The notes under the pieces were generated by a model, which made no database searches, was not told the origin of the DNA, and saw only the letters and a program-made list of their open reading frames with translations. The position numbers and the translations under genes were made by a program. 51,366 bases of DNA from Methylobacillus sp. GTDB taxonomy: Bacteria; Pseudomonadota; Gammaproteobacteria; Burkholderiales; Burkholderiaceae_C. Of this stretch, positions 18,215-26,155 are shown one piece after another. Numbering within the stretch: the stretch's first letter is position 1; each line of letters opens with the position of its first letter. The stretch is taken from the NCBI GenBank assembly GCA_018607835.1, contig JABBAS010000031.1:117634-168999 (forward strand). Reading direction: 5' to 3'.

Positions 18215-19402
18215 TTACTTGCTTAACAAGCGCATGGCGTCTTCTAACCCTTTGAGGGTCAATGGGTACATGCGTCCCCCTACAAGCTGCTTTACGATAT
18301 CAATGCTCTGGCGGTATTGCCACACGCCCTGAGGCTCGGGGTTAATCCATGCAAACTTCGGAAAGGTCTGTGTGAGTCGCTGCAGCCACTCTGCACCGGC
18401 CTCCTCGTTGTCGTACTCCACGCTACCGCCCGGTTGCAATATTTCGTAGGGGCTCATGGTGGCGTCGCCCACAAAGATCAGTTTGTAGTCCTTGTTGTAT
18501 TTGCGCATGATGTCCCACGTCGGAAATTTTTCCGCGTAGCGACGGCGGTTGTTCTTCCAAACGTAGTCGTAGACGCAATTGTGAAAGTAATAAAACTCTA
18601 GGTGTTTAAACTCAGTTTTCGCAGCAGAAAACAACTCTTCTACACGGGTGATGTGCTCGTCCATGGTGCCGCCCACGTCCATCAGCAGCAGGACCTTGAC
18701 GTTGTTGTGTCGCTGCGGCACCAGCTTGATATCCAAGTAACCCGCATTGGCCGCTGTCTTTCGAATGGTGTCGTCGAGGTCTAGCTCTTCCTCTAGCCCC
18801 TGTCGTGCAAATTTACGGAGTCGGCGCAGTGCCACTTTGATGTTGCGGGTGCCCAGCTCTTGGCTGTCGTCGTAGTCGCGGTAAGCGCGTTTTTCCCATA
18901 CTTTGACGGCGCTTTTGTTACCGCCCTTGCCACCAATTCGGACGCCTTGGCTGTTGTGGCCGCTGTTGCCAAAGGGTGATGTGCCACCGGTTCCCACCCA
19001 CTTACTGCCGCCTTGATGGCGCTCTTTCTGCTCCTCTAAGCGTTTTTTGAGGGTGTCGAGTAAGTCGTCGTAGTCGACTTTGGGTGCATTTTTCTTATCT
19101 GCGTCGGAAAGTAGTTTTTCTATTTCTTTGCGTAACCACTCGGCAGGAATTGGCTTTGAAAAATCGGCGATCGTGTCGACGCCCTGAAAGTAGGCGCTAA
19201 AGGCGCGATCAAACTTGTCGTAATGCTTTTCGTCCTTCACCAAGATCGTTCTGCTGAGAAAATAAAAATCCTCAAGCGAACACGCGTCGGGGTTACCGGG
19301 GCCGATAACGTTGGCTTCAAACGCCTCTAGTAATGCCAGATGCTCTTTGATGGAAACGGGCAGTTTAGCGGCCCGCATAGCGAAGAAAAATTGGGTCAAC
19401 AT
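18215..19402 (-). CDS. VWA-domain protein, CoxE-like
   Basis: About 395 residues with a C-terminal von Willebrand A-type domain (from about residue 230). The metal-site motif appears as D-V-G-G-T-M instead of DxSxS, as seen in CoxE-like members. The N-terminal half is charged and contains a Gly/Ser-rich linker (KWVGTGGTSPFGNSGHN). Such proteins usually act with a MoxR ATPase in assembling or metallating complexes. Here the MoxR gene is two genes upstream, with an acetyltransferase gene between. The substrate complex is unknown. Confidence 0.85.
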   Translation of the reverse strand: MLTQFFFAMRAAKLPVSIKEHLALLEAFEANVIGPGNPDACSLEDFYFLSRTILVKDEKHYDKFDRAFSAYFQGVDTIADFSKPIPAEWLRKEIEKLLSDADKKNAPKVDYDDLLDTLKKRLEEQKERHQGGSKWVGTGGTSPFGNSGHNSQGVRIGGKGGNKSAVKVWEKRAYRDYDDSQELGTRNIKVALRRLRKFARQGLEEELDLDDTIRKTAANAGYLDIKLVPQRHNNVKVLLLMDVGGTMDEHITRVEELFSAAKTEFKHLEFYYFHNCVYDYVWKNNRRRYAEKFPTWDIMRKYNKDYKLIFVGDATMSPYEILQPGGSVEYDNEEAGAEWLQRLTQTFPKFAWINPEPQGVWQYRQSIDIVKQLVGGRMYPLTLKGLEDAMRLLSK

Positions 19403-19408
19403 CGCGCT

Positions 19409-20050
19409 TTAACCTATGTTGGCGGGTTGTGGGATTGCAAGGGACAGGCCGCTGTCTAGGTGCGCGCGTACCGCTGGCCACTCGGCTTGCGTCAGGCTGT
19501 ACACGCAGGTGTCGCGCAGGCTGTTACCGGCTAGCGGGTGTCGGTTTATTTGGTGGGACCGCAAGACCCCATCTAGCTTGGCGCCTAAGCGCTCAATCGC
19601 TCGTCGACTGCGGTGGTTCATGACATGGGTTCGAAACTCGACGGCGATGCACGCCAGCGTATCAAACGCGTGACCCAGTAACAAACGCTTACAAGCCGAA
19701 TTCAGCGGTGTGCGTTGCACTGCTGCGCGATACCAGGTACTACCGATCTCCACCCGCTGGTTAGATTGATCAATGTGCATGAAGGTTGTCATGCCGACCG
19801 CCTTACCGTAGGTGTCGCCAGGCAGCAGCGAGATGACGGCAAACGGGTTCATTGATGCCTCACGCTGCAGGGTCAGTCGCCTATCGATTTCCGTTGTCAT
19901 CTCTGCGGGGCTGGGCACCAGCGTGAACCAGAGCGTGTGCAGGTCACCATCCGCAGTCGCCTCACACAGGTCATCGGTGTGTTGGTGCGTGAGTGGCTCC
20001 AGCCTGACCACGTCATTGCGGAGTGTCACGGGGGTGGCGAGTGTCGTCAT
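19409..20050 (-). CDS. GNAT-family N-acetyltransferase
   Basis: 213 residues resembling RimL/ribosomal-protein alanine acetyltransferase-like GNATs: N-terminal VRLEPLTHQHTDDL, GMTTFMHIDQSNQRVEIGSTWYRA, CKRLLLGHAFDTL and RTHVMNHRSRRAIERLGAKLDGVLRSHQI, the classical acetyl-CoA-binding helix and C-terminal strand. The acceptor is unknown. It is embedded between MoxR (20-base gap) and VWA (6-base gap) genes on the same strand, so it is probably co-transcribed. No sign of recent transfer is evident. Confidence 0.85.
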   Translation of the reverse strand: MTTLATPVTLRNDVVRLEPLTHQHTDDLCEATADGDLHTLWFTLVPSPAEMTTEIDRRLTLQREASMNPFAVISLLPGDTYGKAVGMTTFMHIDQSNQRVEIGSTWYRAAVQRTPLNSACKRLLLGHAFDTLACIAVEFRTHVMNHRSRRAIERLGAKLDGVLRSHQINRHPLAGNSLRDTCVYSLTQAEWPAVRAHLDSGLSLAIPQPANIG

Positions 20051-20070
20051 AAGAGGCGCCAGCGCCAGCT

Positions 20071-20931
20071 TTAGCGGTTGCGGTTGTTCATGAACACGAG
20101 CTTCTCAAAGAGCGTCACGTCTTGTTCGTTTTTAAGTAGCGCGCCGACCAGTGGTGGCAGGCTGATTTTGTCATCCGCGCTTTGTAGCGCAGAGAGCGGT
20201 ATATCTTCAGCGACGAGCAACTTCAACCAGTCTATGAGTTCTGATGTGCTTGGTTTCTTCTTGATGCCCGGTAGGTTGCGGATGTCGTAAAACGTTTTCA
20301 TCGCGACAGTGAGCAAGTCCTTTTTTAAGGTTGGGAAGTGGACGGCCACAATGTCTTTCATGGTGTCTGCGTCGGGAAATTTGATGTAGTGAAAGAAGCA
20401 TCGGCGTAAGAACGCATCGGGTAGCTCCTTCTCGTTGTTAGACGTGATGAAGACCAATGGTCGGAACTTTGCCCGGATCGTCTCGCGGGTCTCGTAGCAA
20501 TAAAACTCCATGCGGTCAATCTCACGCAGCAAGTCGTTCGGGAATTCGATATCCGCCTTGTCGATCTCGTCGATCAATAAAACCACCGGTTTGTCGGCGG
20601 TAAATGCTTGCCACAGCACGCCGGGAACGATGTAATTCTCAATATTTTTAACGCGCTCGCCGCCGTCGATATCTCCCAATTGGCTGTCCCGCAAACGGCT
20701 AACGGCGTCATATTCATACAGGCCTTGTTGCGCTTTGGTCGTTGACTTGATATGCCATTGCAGCAATGGCATGCCTAGCGCCTCGGCCACTTCTTCCGCG
20801 AGCAAGGTTTTGCCTGTACCGGGTTCGCCCTTGATCAGCAATGGGCGCGTCAGGGCCATGGCGGCGTTGACTGCCAGCATTAAATCTGGGGTGGCGATGT
20901 AGTTTTGAGTGCCTTGAAACTTGGTGGTCAT
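20071..20931 (-). CDS. MoxR-family AAA ATPase
   Basis: MoxR-type chaperone ATPase of 286 residues. Walker A is G35-EPGTGKT, Walker B is VVLLIDEIDKAD, sensor 1 is FITSNNEKELPDAFLRRCFFHY and sensor 2 lies further on, all in the usual order. ATG 20931 (MTTKFQG) is chosen over an upstream in-frame GTG start at 20994, which adds non-conserved residues. It appears to be the first gene of a MoxR-GNAT-VWA operon. MoxR/VWA pairs usually remodel or metallate enzyme complexes, but no dedicated target is adjacent. Confidence 0.9.
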   Translation of the reverse strand: MTTKFQGTQNYIATPDLMLAVNAAMALTRPLLIKGEPGTGKTLLAEEVAEALGMPLLQWHIKSTTKAQQGLYEYDAVSRLRDSQLGDIDGGERVKNIENYIVPGVLWQAFTADKPVVLLIDEIDKADIEFPNDLLREIDRMEFYCYETRETIRAKFRPLVFITSNNEKELPDAFLRRCFFHYIKFPDADTMKDIVAVHFPTLKKDLLTVAMKTFYDIRNLPGIKKKPSTSELIDWLKLLVAEDIPLSALQSADDKISLPPLVGALLKNEQDVTLFEKLVFMNNRNR

Positions 20932-21020
20932 GGTGTTTTGTAAACGATGGAGAAGTAGAGGGCAACCCGAGTCGGTCGGATCAGGGGTCACCACGGGAGG
21001 TGTTTCAGTTCTTTAGGGCA

Positions 21021-21048
21021 TTTTGGGTCTACCGACAGTCTATATAAT
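21021..21048 (+). promoter_or_regulatory. Candidate promoter for the cytochrome c4-like gene
   Basis: TATAAT (21043-21048) lies 43 bases before the ATG at 21092, inside the intergenic gap. The -35 region (TTTTGG at 21021-21026, spacer 16) is weak. Confidence 0.4.
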
Positions 21049-21091
21049 CAGGGATTGATTTTTTGACAATGCCCGCTTAAAGCAGAAAACT

Positions 21092-21778
21092 ATGAAACAA
21101 CTGTTCACCAAGATGCTGCCCCGATTTGTCGCCATGGCGACCACAGTGACCATGGGTATGGCCGCGCTGACCCTTTCAACGATGGCGACTGCTGCTGACG
21201 GTGACGTCAAGGCGGGGCAGTCAAAGGCGGCGATGTGTATTGGGTGTCATGGCATTGTCGGCTACCAAAACGTGTTCCCTGAAGTGTACAAAGTGCCCAT
21301 GATCTCTGGCCAGTCAGCCGAGTACATTGCCGCGGCCTTGAATGCCTACAAGAAAGGCGACCGCAAGCACCCCACCATGCGCGGCATCGCCGGCACGTTG
21401 AATGAGGAAGATATCGCTGATTTATCTGCTTTTTACGCGGCATCTGGCACGGGGGAAGCGGCGCCTGAAGCCCAAACAGCTGCGACGGCAGACGTGGCCG
21501 CCTTGTTGGCCAAAGGTGGCTGTGTTGCGTGCCACGGCGTGAACTACAGCAAGCCTTTGGATCCCAGCTACCCAAAGATCGCCGGACAGCACGCGGATTA
21601 CCTGTACTCGGCCTTGCGCGCTTATAAAATCACGGGCAATAAAGTGGCGGGTCGCAACAACGCCATCATGGCGGGCGTGGTGAGCCAATTCGACAATGCG
21701 GAGTTAAAGGCCATGTCCAAATACCTGTCCACGTTGGATGGTGAGTTGGTGGTGAAACCGCAGTCGCGCTTTCGCTAA
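21092..21778 (+). CDS. Diheme cytochrome c, c4-like
   Basis: Periplasmic diheme electron carrier with a signal peptide ending near the ATAADG region (about residue 36). Two heme sites, C49-IG-C52-H53 and C144-VA-C147-H148, sit in two related halves. Likely axial methionines are M in PTMRGIAGTL and M in AIMAGVVSQF. At 228 residues it matches cytochrome c4/c553-type carriers in size. It could shuttle electrons to terminal oxidases, but nothing here shows the partner. It is followed by a bidirectional terminator. Confidence 0.92.
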   Translation: MKQLFTKMLPRFVAMATTVTMGMAALTLSTMATAADGDVKAGQSKAAMCIGCHGIVGYQNVFPEVYKVPMISGQSAEYIAAALNAYKKGDRKHPTMRGIAGTLNEEDIADLSAFYAASGTGEAAPEAQTAATADVAALLAKGGCVACHGVNYSKPLDPSYPKIAGQHADYLYSALRAYKITGNKVAGRNNAIMAGVVSQFDNAELKAMSKYLSTLDGELVVKPQSRFR

Positions 21779-21788
21779 GCCAAACTGA

Positions 21789-21819
21789 TAAAAAAATGCC
21801 GCTGAAGCGGCATTTTTTT
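21789..21819. terminator. Bidirectional terminator between the c4-like gene and DUF1841
   Basis: AAAAAAATGCCGCT-GAA-AGCGGCATTTTTTT: stem ATGCCGCT/AGCGGCAT, with an A-run before and a T-run after. It works for the plus-strand cytochrome gene and the convergent minus-strand DUF1841 gene. Confidence 0.88.
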
Positions 21820-21830
21820 CGTCTGCTGCG

Positions 21831-22283
21831 TCAGTCTTTAGTGGCTAAGCGGCGTACATGGTCGATGTAGGCCTCACCGTCAGGAGGACGGCCACTACGC
21901 TGGCTTTCCCAGACCATGCGCCCCAAGCAATCCATGACCTGATGGTGTGCGTTGTGCAAGTCACCTAACTTGGCCGTCAGCAGTTCGACAGCCTGGCGAA
22001 TGCCTCGGGGTTGGTCGATGGCACATTGCTCGCTAATTGTGAGGTGCATGGAAAGGTGCAGAAAGGGGTTCTCTGCGGTCCCTTGATCTGAGGTCGCGGC
22101 TGGCTCGGCGGCCAGCTCTGCCAGCGCCGATGTCTCGTCGGCAAAGGTCTCGGCGTACTCAGGGTGCTCAAGCATCCATTGGTTTGCAAGCACCTCAATG
22201 GCCTCCATCGGCGCTTGCTGAGCGTGCTTGGTATAGGCGCCGCAGAAAAAGCGGCGCACGTCGGCTTGGTTGGGAGCGAACAT
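21831..22283 (-). CDS. DUF1841 family protein
   Basis: 150 residues of the betaproteobacterial DUF1841 family, with no known function. The segments FAPNQADVRRFFCGAYTKH, NPFLHLSMHLTISEQ and AHHQVMDCLGRMVWESQR are typical. The protein is soluble, mostly helical and acidic in the middle. ATG 22283 is chosen because the ATG at 22367 only adds residues outside the family, although the reading frame is open. It is divergent from the thiolase gene. Confidence 0.88.
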   Translation of the reverse strand: MFAPNQADVRRFFCGAYTKHAQQAPMEAIEVLANQWMLEHPEYAETFADETSALAELAAEPAATSDQGTAENPFLHLSMHLTISEQCAIDQPRGIRQAVELLTAKLGDLHNAHHQVMDCLGRMVWESQRSGRPPDGEAYIDHVRRLATKD

Positions 22284-22402
22284 AGGGGTTTCTAGTGAGA
22301 AAAATGTTCCACAATGGGGCAAATTTTCGACGCCAGTGTGACGCATACGTCGCTGGTTGTCGGGCATAGTTTAAAGCCTACTATTTAAGGATTGGAGATG
22401 TC

Positions 22403-23611
22403 ATGAGTCAGACGGACGCGTTCATTTGCGATGCAATACGTACCCCAATCGGTCGCTACGGCGGCGCCTTGTCCGGTGTGCGCACAGATGACTTGGCCGC
22501 GATCCCCTTGCGCGCCTTGATGGAGAGAAACCCCACGGTCGACTGGGAGCAGATAAGTGACGTGTTGATGGGCTGTGCCAACCAAGCCGGTGAGGACAAC
22601 CGCAACGTTGCGCACATGGCCTCTCTCTTGGCTGGCTTACCCATGGCGGTACCCGGGGCCACCATCAATCGATTGTGTGGGTCGGGTTTGGATGCCGTTG
22701 GCACGGCCGCCCGCGCGATACGCGCCGGGGAGGCAGGTCTGATGATCGCTGGCGGCGTGGAAAGCATGAGCCGTGCACCGTTTGTCATGCCCAAAGCGGC
22801 TACGGCGTTTGCACGCAGTAACGCGGTGTACGACACCACGATTGGTTGGCGCTTTGTGAACCCCCTCATGAAGGCGCAGTACGGCGTGGACAGCATGCCT
22901 GAGACCGCTGAAAACGTGGCGGCGGATTTTGGTGTCTCCCGCGCAGACCAAGACCTGATGGGACTCGCGAGCCAGGTCAAAGCGGCAGCGGCGCAGGCGT
23001 CGGGTTTCTTTGACGCCGAAATAACGCCCGTGGTGATTCCTCAGAGGAAAGGCGACCCCATCGTGGTGAGCGTCGATGAGCATCCCCGTGCCACCACGTT
23101 GGCCTCTCTGGAAAAGCTCAAGCCCATCGTTCATCCGAATGGCACGGTGACAGCGGGTAACGCCAGTGGTGTGAATGACGGTGCGTGTGCGTTGTTGCTC
23201 GCAAGCGAGGCGCAGGCTAAGGCCCATGGTTTGGTTCCTAGGGCGCGTGTCGTCGCGATGGCGACGGCTGGCGTACCGCCGCGCTTGATGGGTATTGGTC
23301 CTGCGCCGGCGACGCAGAAGGTGTTGGCCATGGCGGGTTTATCGATCAACGATATGGATGTGATCGAGTTGAACGAGGCCTTTGCGGCGCAGGGCTTGGC
23401 GGTTCTGCGTGAACTGGGCGTTGCGGATGACGACGCGCGGGTCAACCCCAATGGGGGTGCCATTGCGCTGGGTCACCCTTTAGGCGCGAGTGGCGCCCGC
23501 TTGGTGACGACCGCCGTTAATCAGTTGCACCGAATGAAGGGCCGTTACGCCTTGTGCACCATGTGTATCGGCGTTGGCCAAGGCATTGCGGTGGTGATCG
23601 AACGCGTGTGA
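22403..23611 (+). CDS. Acetyl-CoA acyltransferase (thiolase), 3-oxoadipyl-CoA type
   Basis: Class II thiolase, 402 residues, resembling PcaF/PaaJ beta-ketoadipyl-CoA thiolases. The N-terminal CDAIRTPIGRYGGAL, the nucleophile C92 in NRLCGSGLD, the His in GGAIALGHPLGASGAR and the Cys in TMCIGVGQGIA are all present. The reaction is thiolytic cleavage of a 3-oxoacyl-CoA. There is no pca or paa gene next to it, so the substrate is uncertain. GGAG lies just before the start; the TGA stop overlaps the ATG of the next gene. Confidence 0.9.
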   Translation: MSQTDAFICDAIRTPIGRYGGALSGVRTDDLAAIPLRALMERNPTVDWEQISDVLMGCANQAGEDNRNVAHMASLLAGLPMAVPGATINRLCGSGLDAVGTAARAIRAGEAGLMIAGGVESMSRAPFVMPKAATAFARSNAVYDTTIGWRFVNPLMKAQYGVDSMPETAENVAADFGVSRADQDLMGLASQVKAAAAQASGFFDAEITPVVIPQRKGDPIVVSVDEHPRATTLASLEKLKPIVHPNGTVTAGNASGVNDGACALLLASEAQAKAHGLVPRARVVAMATAGVPPRLMGIGPAPATQKVLAMAGLSINDMDVIELNEAFAAQGLAVLRELGVADDDARVNPNGGAIALGHPLGASGARLVTTAVNQLHRMKGRYALCTMCIGVGQGIAVVIERV

Positions 23612-24369
23612 TGTTTTTCGCGCCGATAGAAAGCCCCCTGTTTTATGCGGCCGCGATTCCGGCAGTCTTACTCATGGGGGTGAGTAAAAGCGGTTTTGGG
23701 TCTGGCTTTGGTAGCTTGGCGGTGCCCATCATGGCGTTGGCTTGCACGGTCCCGACGGCGGCAGCGATCTTCATGCCCATCTTGCTCGTTATGGACTTGA
23801 TGGGCTTGGTGGTCTTTCGCAAACACTTTGACCTGAGTGTCCTGCGATTTTTGCTGCCTCTGGGATTGATGGGTACCGTGTTGGGTACGCTGACGTTCCA
23901 TTACCTTTCTGCACCGGCGGTGTCGGGCATTGTGGGGGCTTTGACGCTGATCTTCTTGGCGCAGCGTTTATTGCTTCCCAAGCTCTCTGGTAGCGCCCCT
24001 TGGCCTAAACCGGTTGGCGCGGTCTTGGCCATGATGTCGGGTTTTACCAGTTTCGTCGCTCATGCGGGCGGGCCACCGATTAGCGCTTACATCATGGGGA
24101 TGCGCTTGCAACCCATGAAGTACGCGGCAACGTTGGCCGTATTTTTCTTTGCCATCAACCTCAGCAAGTGGGGGCCTTATGCTTATTTGGGGCTGTTGAA
24201 CTGGGAAAATTTTCACACCTCGCTGGTTCTCATGCCGCTGGTGCCTGTGGGCGTGATGATTGGGGTGCGGATCGCGGGGCGCATTCAGATGGCACATTTC
24301 TATCGGATGATAGAAGTGGGTATGTTGCTTACGGGCCTGAAGCTGTTGAGCGAGTGGCGATTTGTGTAG
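23611..24369 (+). CDS. TauE/SafE-family sulfite exporter-like permease
   Basis: Integral membrane protein of 252 residues with about eight predicted hydrophobic segments. The family repeat LMGVSKSGFGSGFGSLAVPIMAL is at the N-terminus and SFVAHAGGPPISAYIM near residue 145, both glycine-rich turns typical of TauE/SafE. Its substrate could be sulfite, sulfoacetate or another anion; the sequence does not decide it. The ATG at 23611 shares a base with the thiolase stop (TGATG), indicating coupled translation. Confidence 0.9.
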   Translation: MFFAPIESPLFYAAAIPAVLLMGVSKSGFGSGFGSLAVPIMALACTVPTAAAIFMPILLVMDLMGLVVFRKHFDLSVLRFLLPLGLMGTVLGTLTFHYLSAPAVSGIVGALTLIFLAQRLLLPKLSGSAPWPKPVGAVLAMMSGFTSFVAHAGGPPISAYIMGMRLQPMKYAATLAVFFFAINLSKWGPYAYLGLLNWENFHTSLVLMPLVPVGVMIGVRIAGRIQMAHFYRMIEVGMLLTGLKLLSEWRFV

Positions 24370-24387
24370 GATTTAATAGGAGTGGCT

Positions 24388-24843
24388 ATGCGACGGTTTA
24401 AAGACGCCAGCGCCTTGATGGCGTGCATTGGTGAGGATATTGGCTACAGTGACTGGGTAGAGGTCGATCAGGCGATGATTAATCAGTTTGCCGATGCCAC
24501 CCACGACCAACAGTGGATTCATGTGGATCCTGAGCGGGCGGCGACCAGTCCGTTTGGTTCGGCGATTGCGCATGGCTTTTTGACGCTGTCCCTGATGCCC
24601 CATTTTTTGAGCTCGGCGATTCTCATCGAAAGTGCCGTGATGGGGGTCAATTACGGCTTGAACAAAGTTCGCTTTACCGCGCCAGTCCCGGTGAATAGCC
24701 GTTTAAGAGCACACTTTCACTTGGTGGACGTGACGCCGGTTGACAACAACGGTGTTCAAATCACCTGGCGCTGCGAGATCCAGCGCGAGGGGGGCGATCG
24801 GCCCGTTTGCGTTGCGGAATCGGTGGTGCGTAGTTACGCCTAA
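24388..24843 (+). CDS. MaoC-like hydratase (enoyl-CoA hydratase family)
   Basis: Hot-dog fold protein of 151 residues. The hydratase core DxFADATHDQQWIHVDPERA (about residues 30-50) and GSAIAHGFLTLSL carry the Asp and His expected for R-specific enoyl-CoA hydratase activity. An AGGAG at 24378-24382 is correctly placed for ATG 24388, so this is preferred over an overlapping GTG at 24382. The operon with the thiolase suggests CoA-thioester metabolism. The stop overlaps the end of trmL on the other strand by 4 bases. Confidence 0.9.
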   Translation: MRRFKDASALMACIGEDIGYSDWVEVDQAMINQFADATHDQQWIHVDPERAATSPFGSAIAHGFLTLSLMPHFLSSAILIESAVMGVNYGLNKVRFTAPVPVNSRLRAHFHLVDVTPVDNNGVQITWRCEIQREGGDRPVCVAESVVRSYA

Positions 24844-25301
24844 GCGAAGTCGTTTTGTCGCCAAGCCTCATAGCCCATGATCGCAACCGCGTTGGATAAA
24901 TTCAAACTCCGCTGACCGTCTTTCATGGGCAGGCGAAGCCAATTGGCGCGGGGGATTTGGGCTCGAATCGTCTCGGGTAAGCCCTTGGTCTCCGAGCCAA
25001 ATACCAAATAATTGCCTGGCGCGAAACGCACGCCATACGGATTGTTTTCGCCCTTGGTTGTGAGCGCAAAACAGTCTGCCCCTGTGATGGCTTCGGCCGC
25101 GAGGAATGCCTCCCAGCTTGTGTGGCTTTTGACACGCGCTGTCTCGTGGTAATCGAGCCCCGCGCGTCGCAACTGCTTGTCATCCATTGAGAATGCAAGC
25201 GGCTCTATCAGGTGCAAGTGCCAGCCTGTATTGGCACAGAGCCGAATCACGTTACCCGTGTTGGGCGGAATTTCAGGGTGGACGAGAACAATGTGAAACA
25301 T
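24840..25301 (-). CDS. trmL: tRNA (cytidine/uridine-34-2'-O)-methyltransferase TrmL
   Basis: SPOUT-class enzyme that 2'-O-methylates the wobble base of tRNA-Leu. All three knot motifs are visible: HPEIPPNTGNVIRLCANTG, LVFGSETKGLP and LRLPMKDGQRSLNLSNAVAIMGYEAWRQ. The length of 153 residues and the start at ATG 25301 (MFHIVLVHPEIP) are standard; the longer reading frame to 25526 overlaps comF and is not used. It is downstream of comF on the same strand. Confidence 0.95.
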   Translation of the reverse strand: MFHIVLVHPEIPPNTGNVIRLCANTGWHLHLIEPLAFSMDDKQLRRAGLDYHETARVKSHTSWEAFLAAEAITGADCFALTTKGENNPYGVRFAPGNYLVFGSETKGLPETIRAQIPRANWLRLPMKDGQRSLNLSNAVAIMGYEAWRQNDFA

Positions 25302-25329
25302 GTTGAGCAGAAAGTAAGGGTGCCCAATG

Positions 25330-26070
25330 TTAGCCGCCTGCGGCGGGTGTTCGAGCGAAAACAACGGTATTGATGCTCGCAACCCCCTGTGCATGAAGGG
25401 CTTTGCACGCCGCATTGAGTGTCGCGCCCGTGGTGCTGACATCGTCAATGAGCAAGACGTGCCGCCCTGTGATACGCCGTTTGTCCTGCCCGTCGACCAC
25501 GAACGCGTTGGCGACATTTCGCACACGCGCCGCCCGGTCTAGCCCCTCTTGCGGGCGTGTCTCCCGAGTGCGGCATAGCGTCGCGATCGCTACTGGGGCC
25601 GCTGCGTTCAGTTGGCGGCGCAGCGCGTTCGCAAGGTGGCTAGCTTGATTAAAGCCACGGGCCAGTAGCTTGTTGGTTGTTAGCGGAACGGGTATCCAAA
25701 TATCGGCGGCTAGCAAGAGAGTCTTGATGTCGGCGCTACGTAGCATCAGCCCTGCCAAACTTGATGCCAAGTGGCTCTCGCCACGGTACTTAAAACGTTT
25801 GATTAAATCCGACCAAGGGTAGACATAGGCGACCGCCGCGGCGCCCAAGTGCCAAAGCGGCGGAGTGCACAGACACGTGATGCACCGTGTGGCGGCCGCG
25901 CCGTCTGCCAAGCCGCACGCGCACTGGCGACAGCGGTCGGTGGCCTGGATTAAATCGTCCTCGCACGCTTGACACCATGCCCCCGTGGTGGCCCATGCAC
26001 CGCCGCCATTTAAGGTGCGATGCCAACAGCCGCACACATAGCAAAGGCTTGGAATTTGTAGCAGGTTCAC
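25330..26070 (-). CDS. comF: ComF-family phosphoribosyltransferase-like protein
   Basis: Soluble protein of 246 residues with an N-terminal zinc-ribbon-like cysteine cluster (CYVCGC, CQAC, CRQCAC and CITC) and a C-terminal PRTase fold with the PRPP-binding loop HVLLIDDVSTTGATLNA. ComF proteins are required for DNA uptake in naturally competent bacteria, where they act in handling single-stranded DNA; in others they are poorly understood. The start is GTG at 26070. It is divergent from a BioC-like gene, and the neighbouring trmL is on the same strand. Confidence 0.9.
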   Translation of the reverse strand: MNLLQIPSLCYVCGCWHRTLNGGGAWATTGAWCQACEDDLIQATDRCRQCACGLADGAAATRCITCLCTPPLWHLGAAAVAYVYPWSDLIKRFKYRGESHLASSLAGLMLRSADIKTLLLAADIWIPVPLTTNKLLARGFNQASHLANALRRQLNAAAPVAIATLCRTRETRPQEGLDRAARVRNVANAFVVDGQDKRRITGRHVLLIDDVSTTGATLNAACKALHAQGVASINTVVFARTPAAGG

Positions 26071-26155
26071 GTCGTTTCAATATACTTGGGGCCACCGCGA
26101 CGGTATAGGTGGACAAACCCGGTGCCGAGCGCGGACAACTTACATACAAAGAATC

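Noticed and set aside
19409-20050. GNAT gene as a toxin of a toxin-antitoxin pair
   Set aside because: The protein is 213 residues, longer than GNAT toxins, and no RHH antitoxin gene lies next to it.
21062-21067. TTGACA as -35 for the c4-like gene
   Set aside because: It lies after the TATAAT and too close to the start codon to work with any -10.
22637-23227. 196-codon open frame antisense to the thiolase gene
   Set aside because: Shadow of the thiolase frame; no ribosome site or domain.
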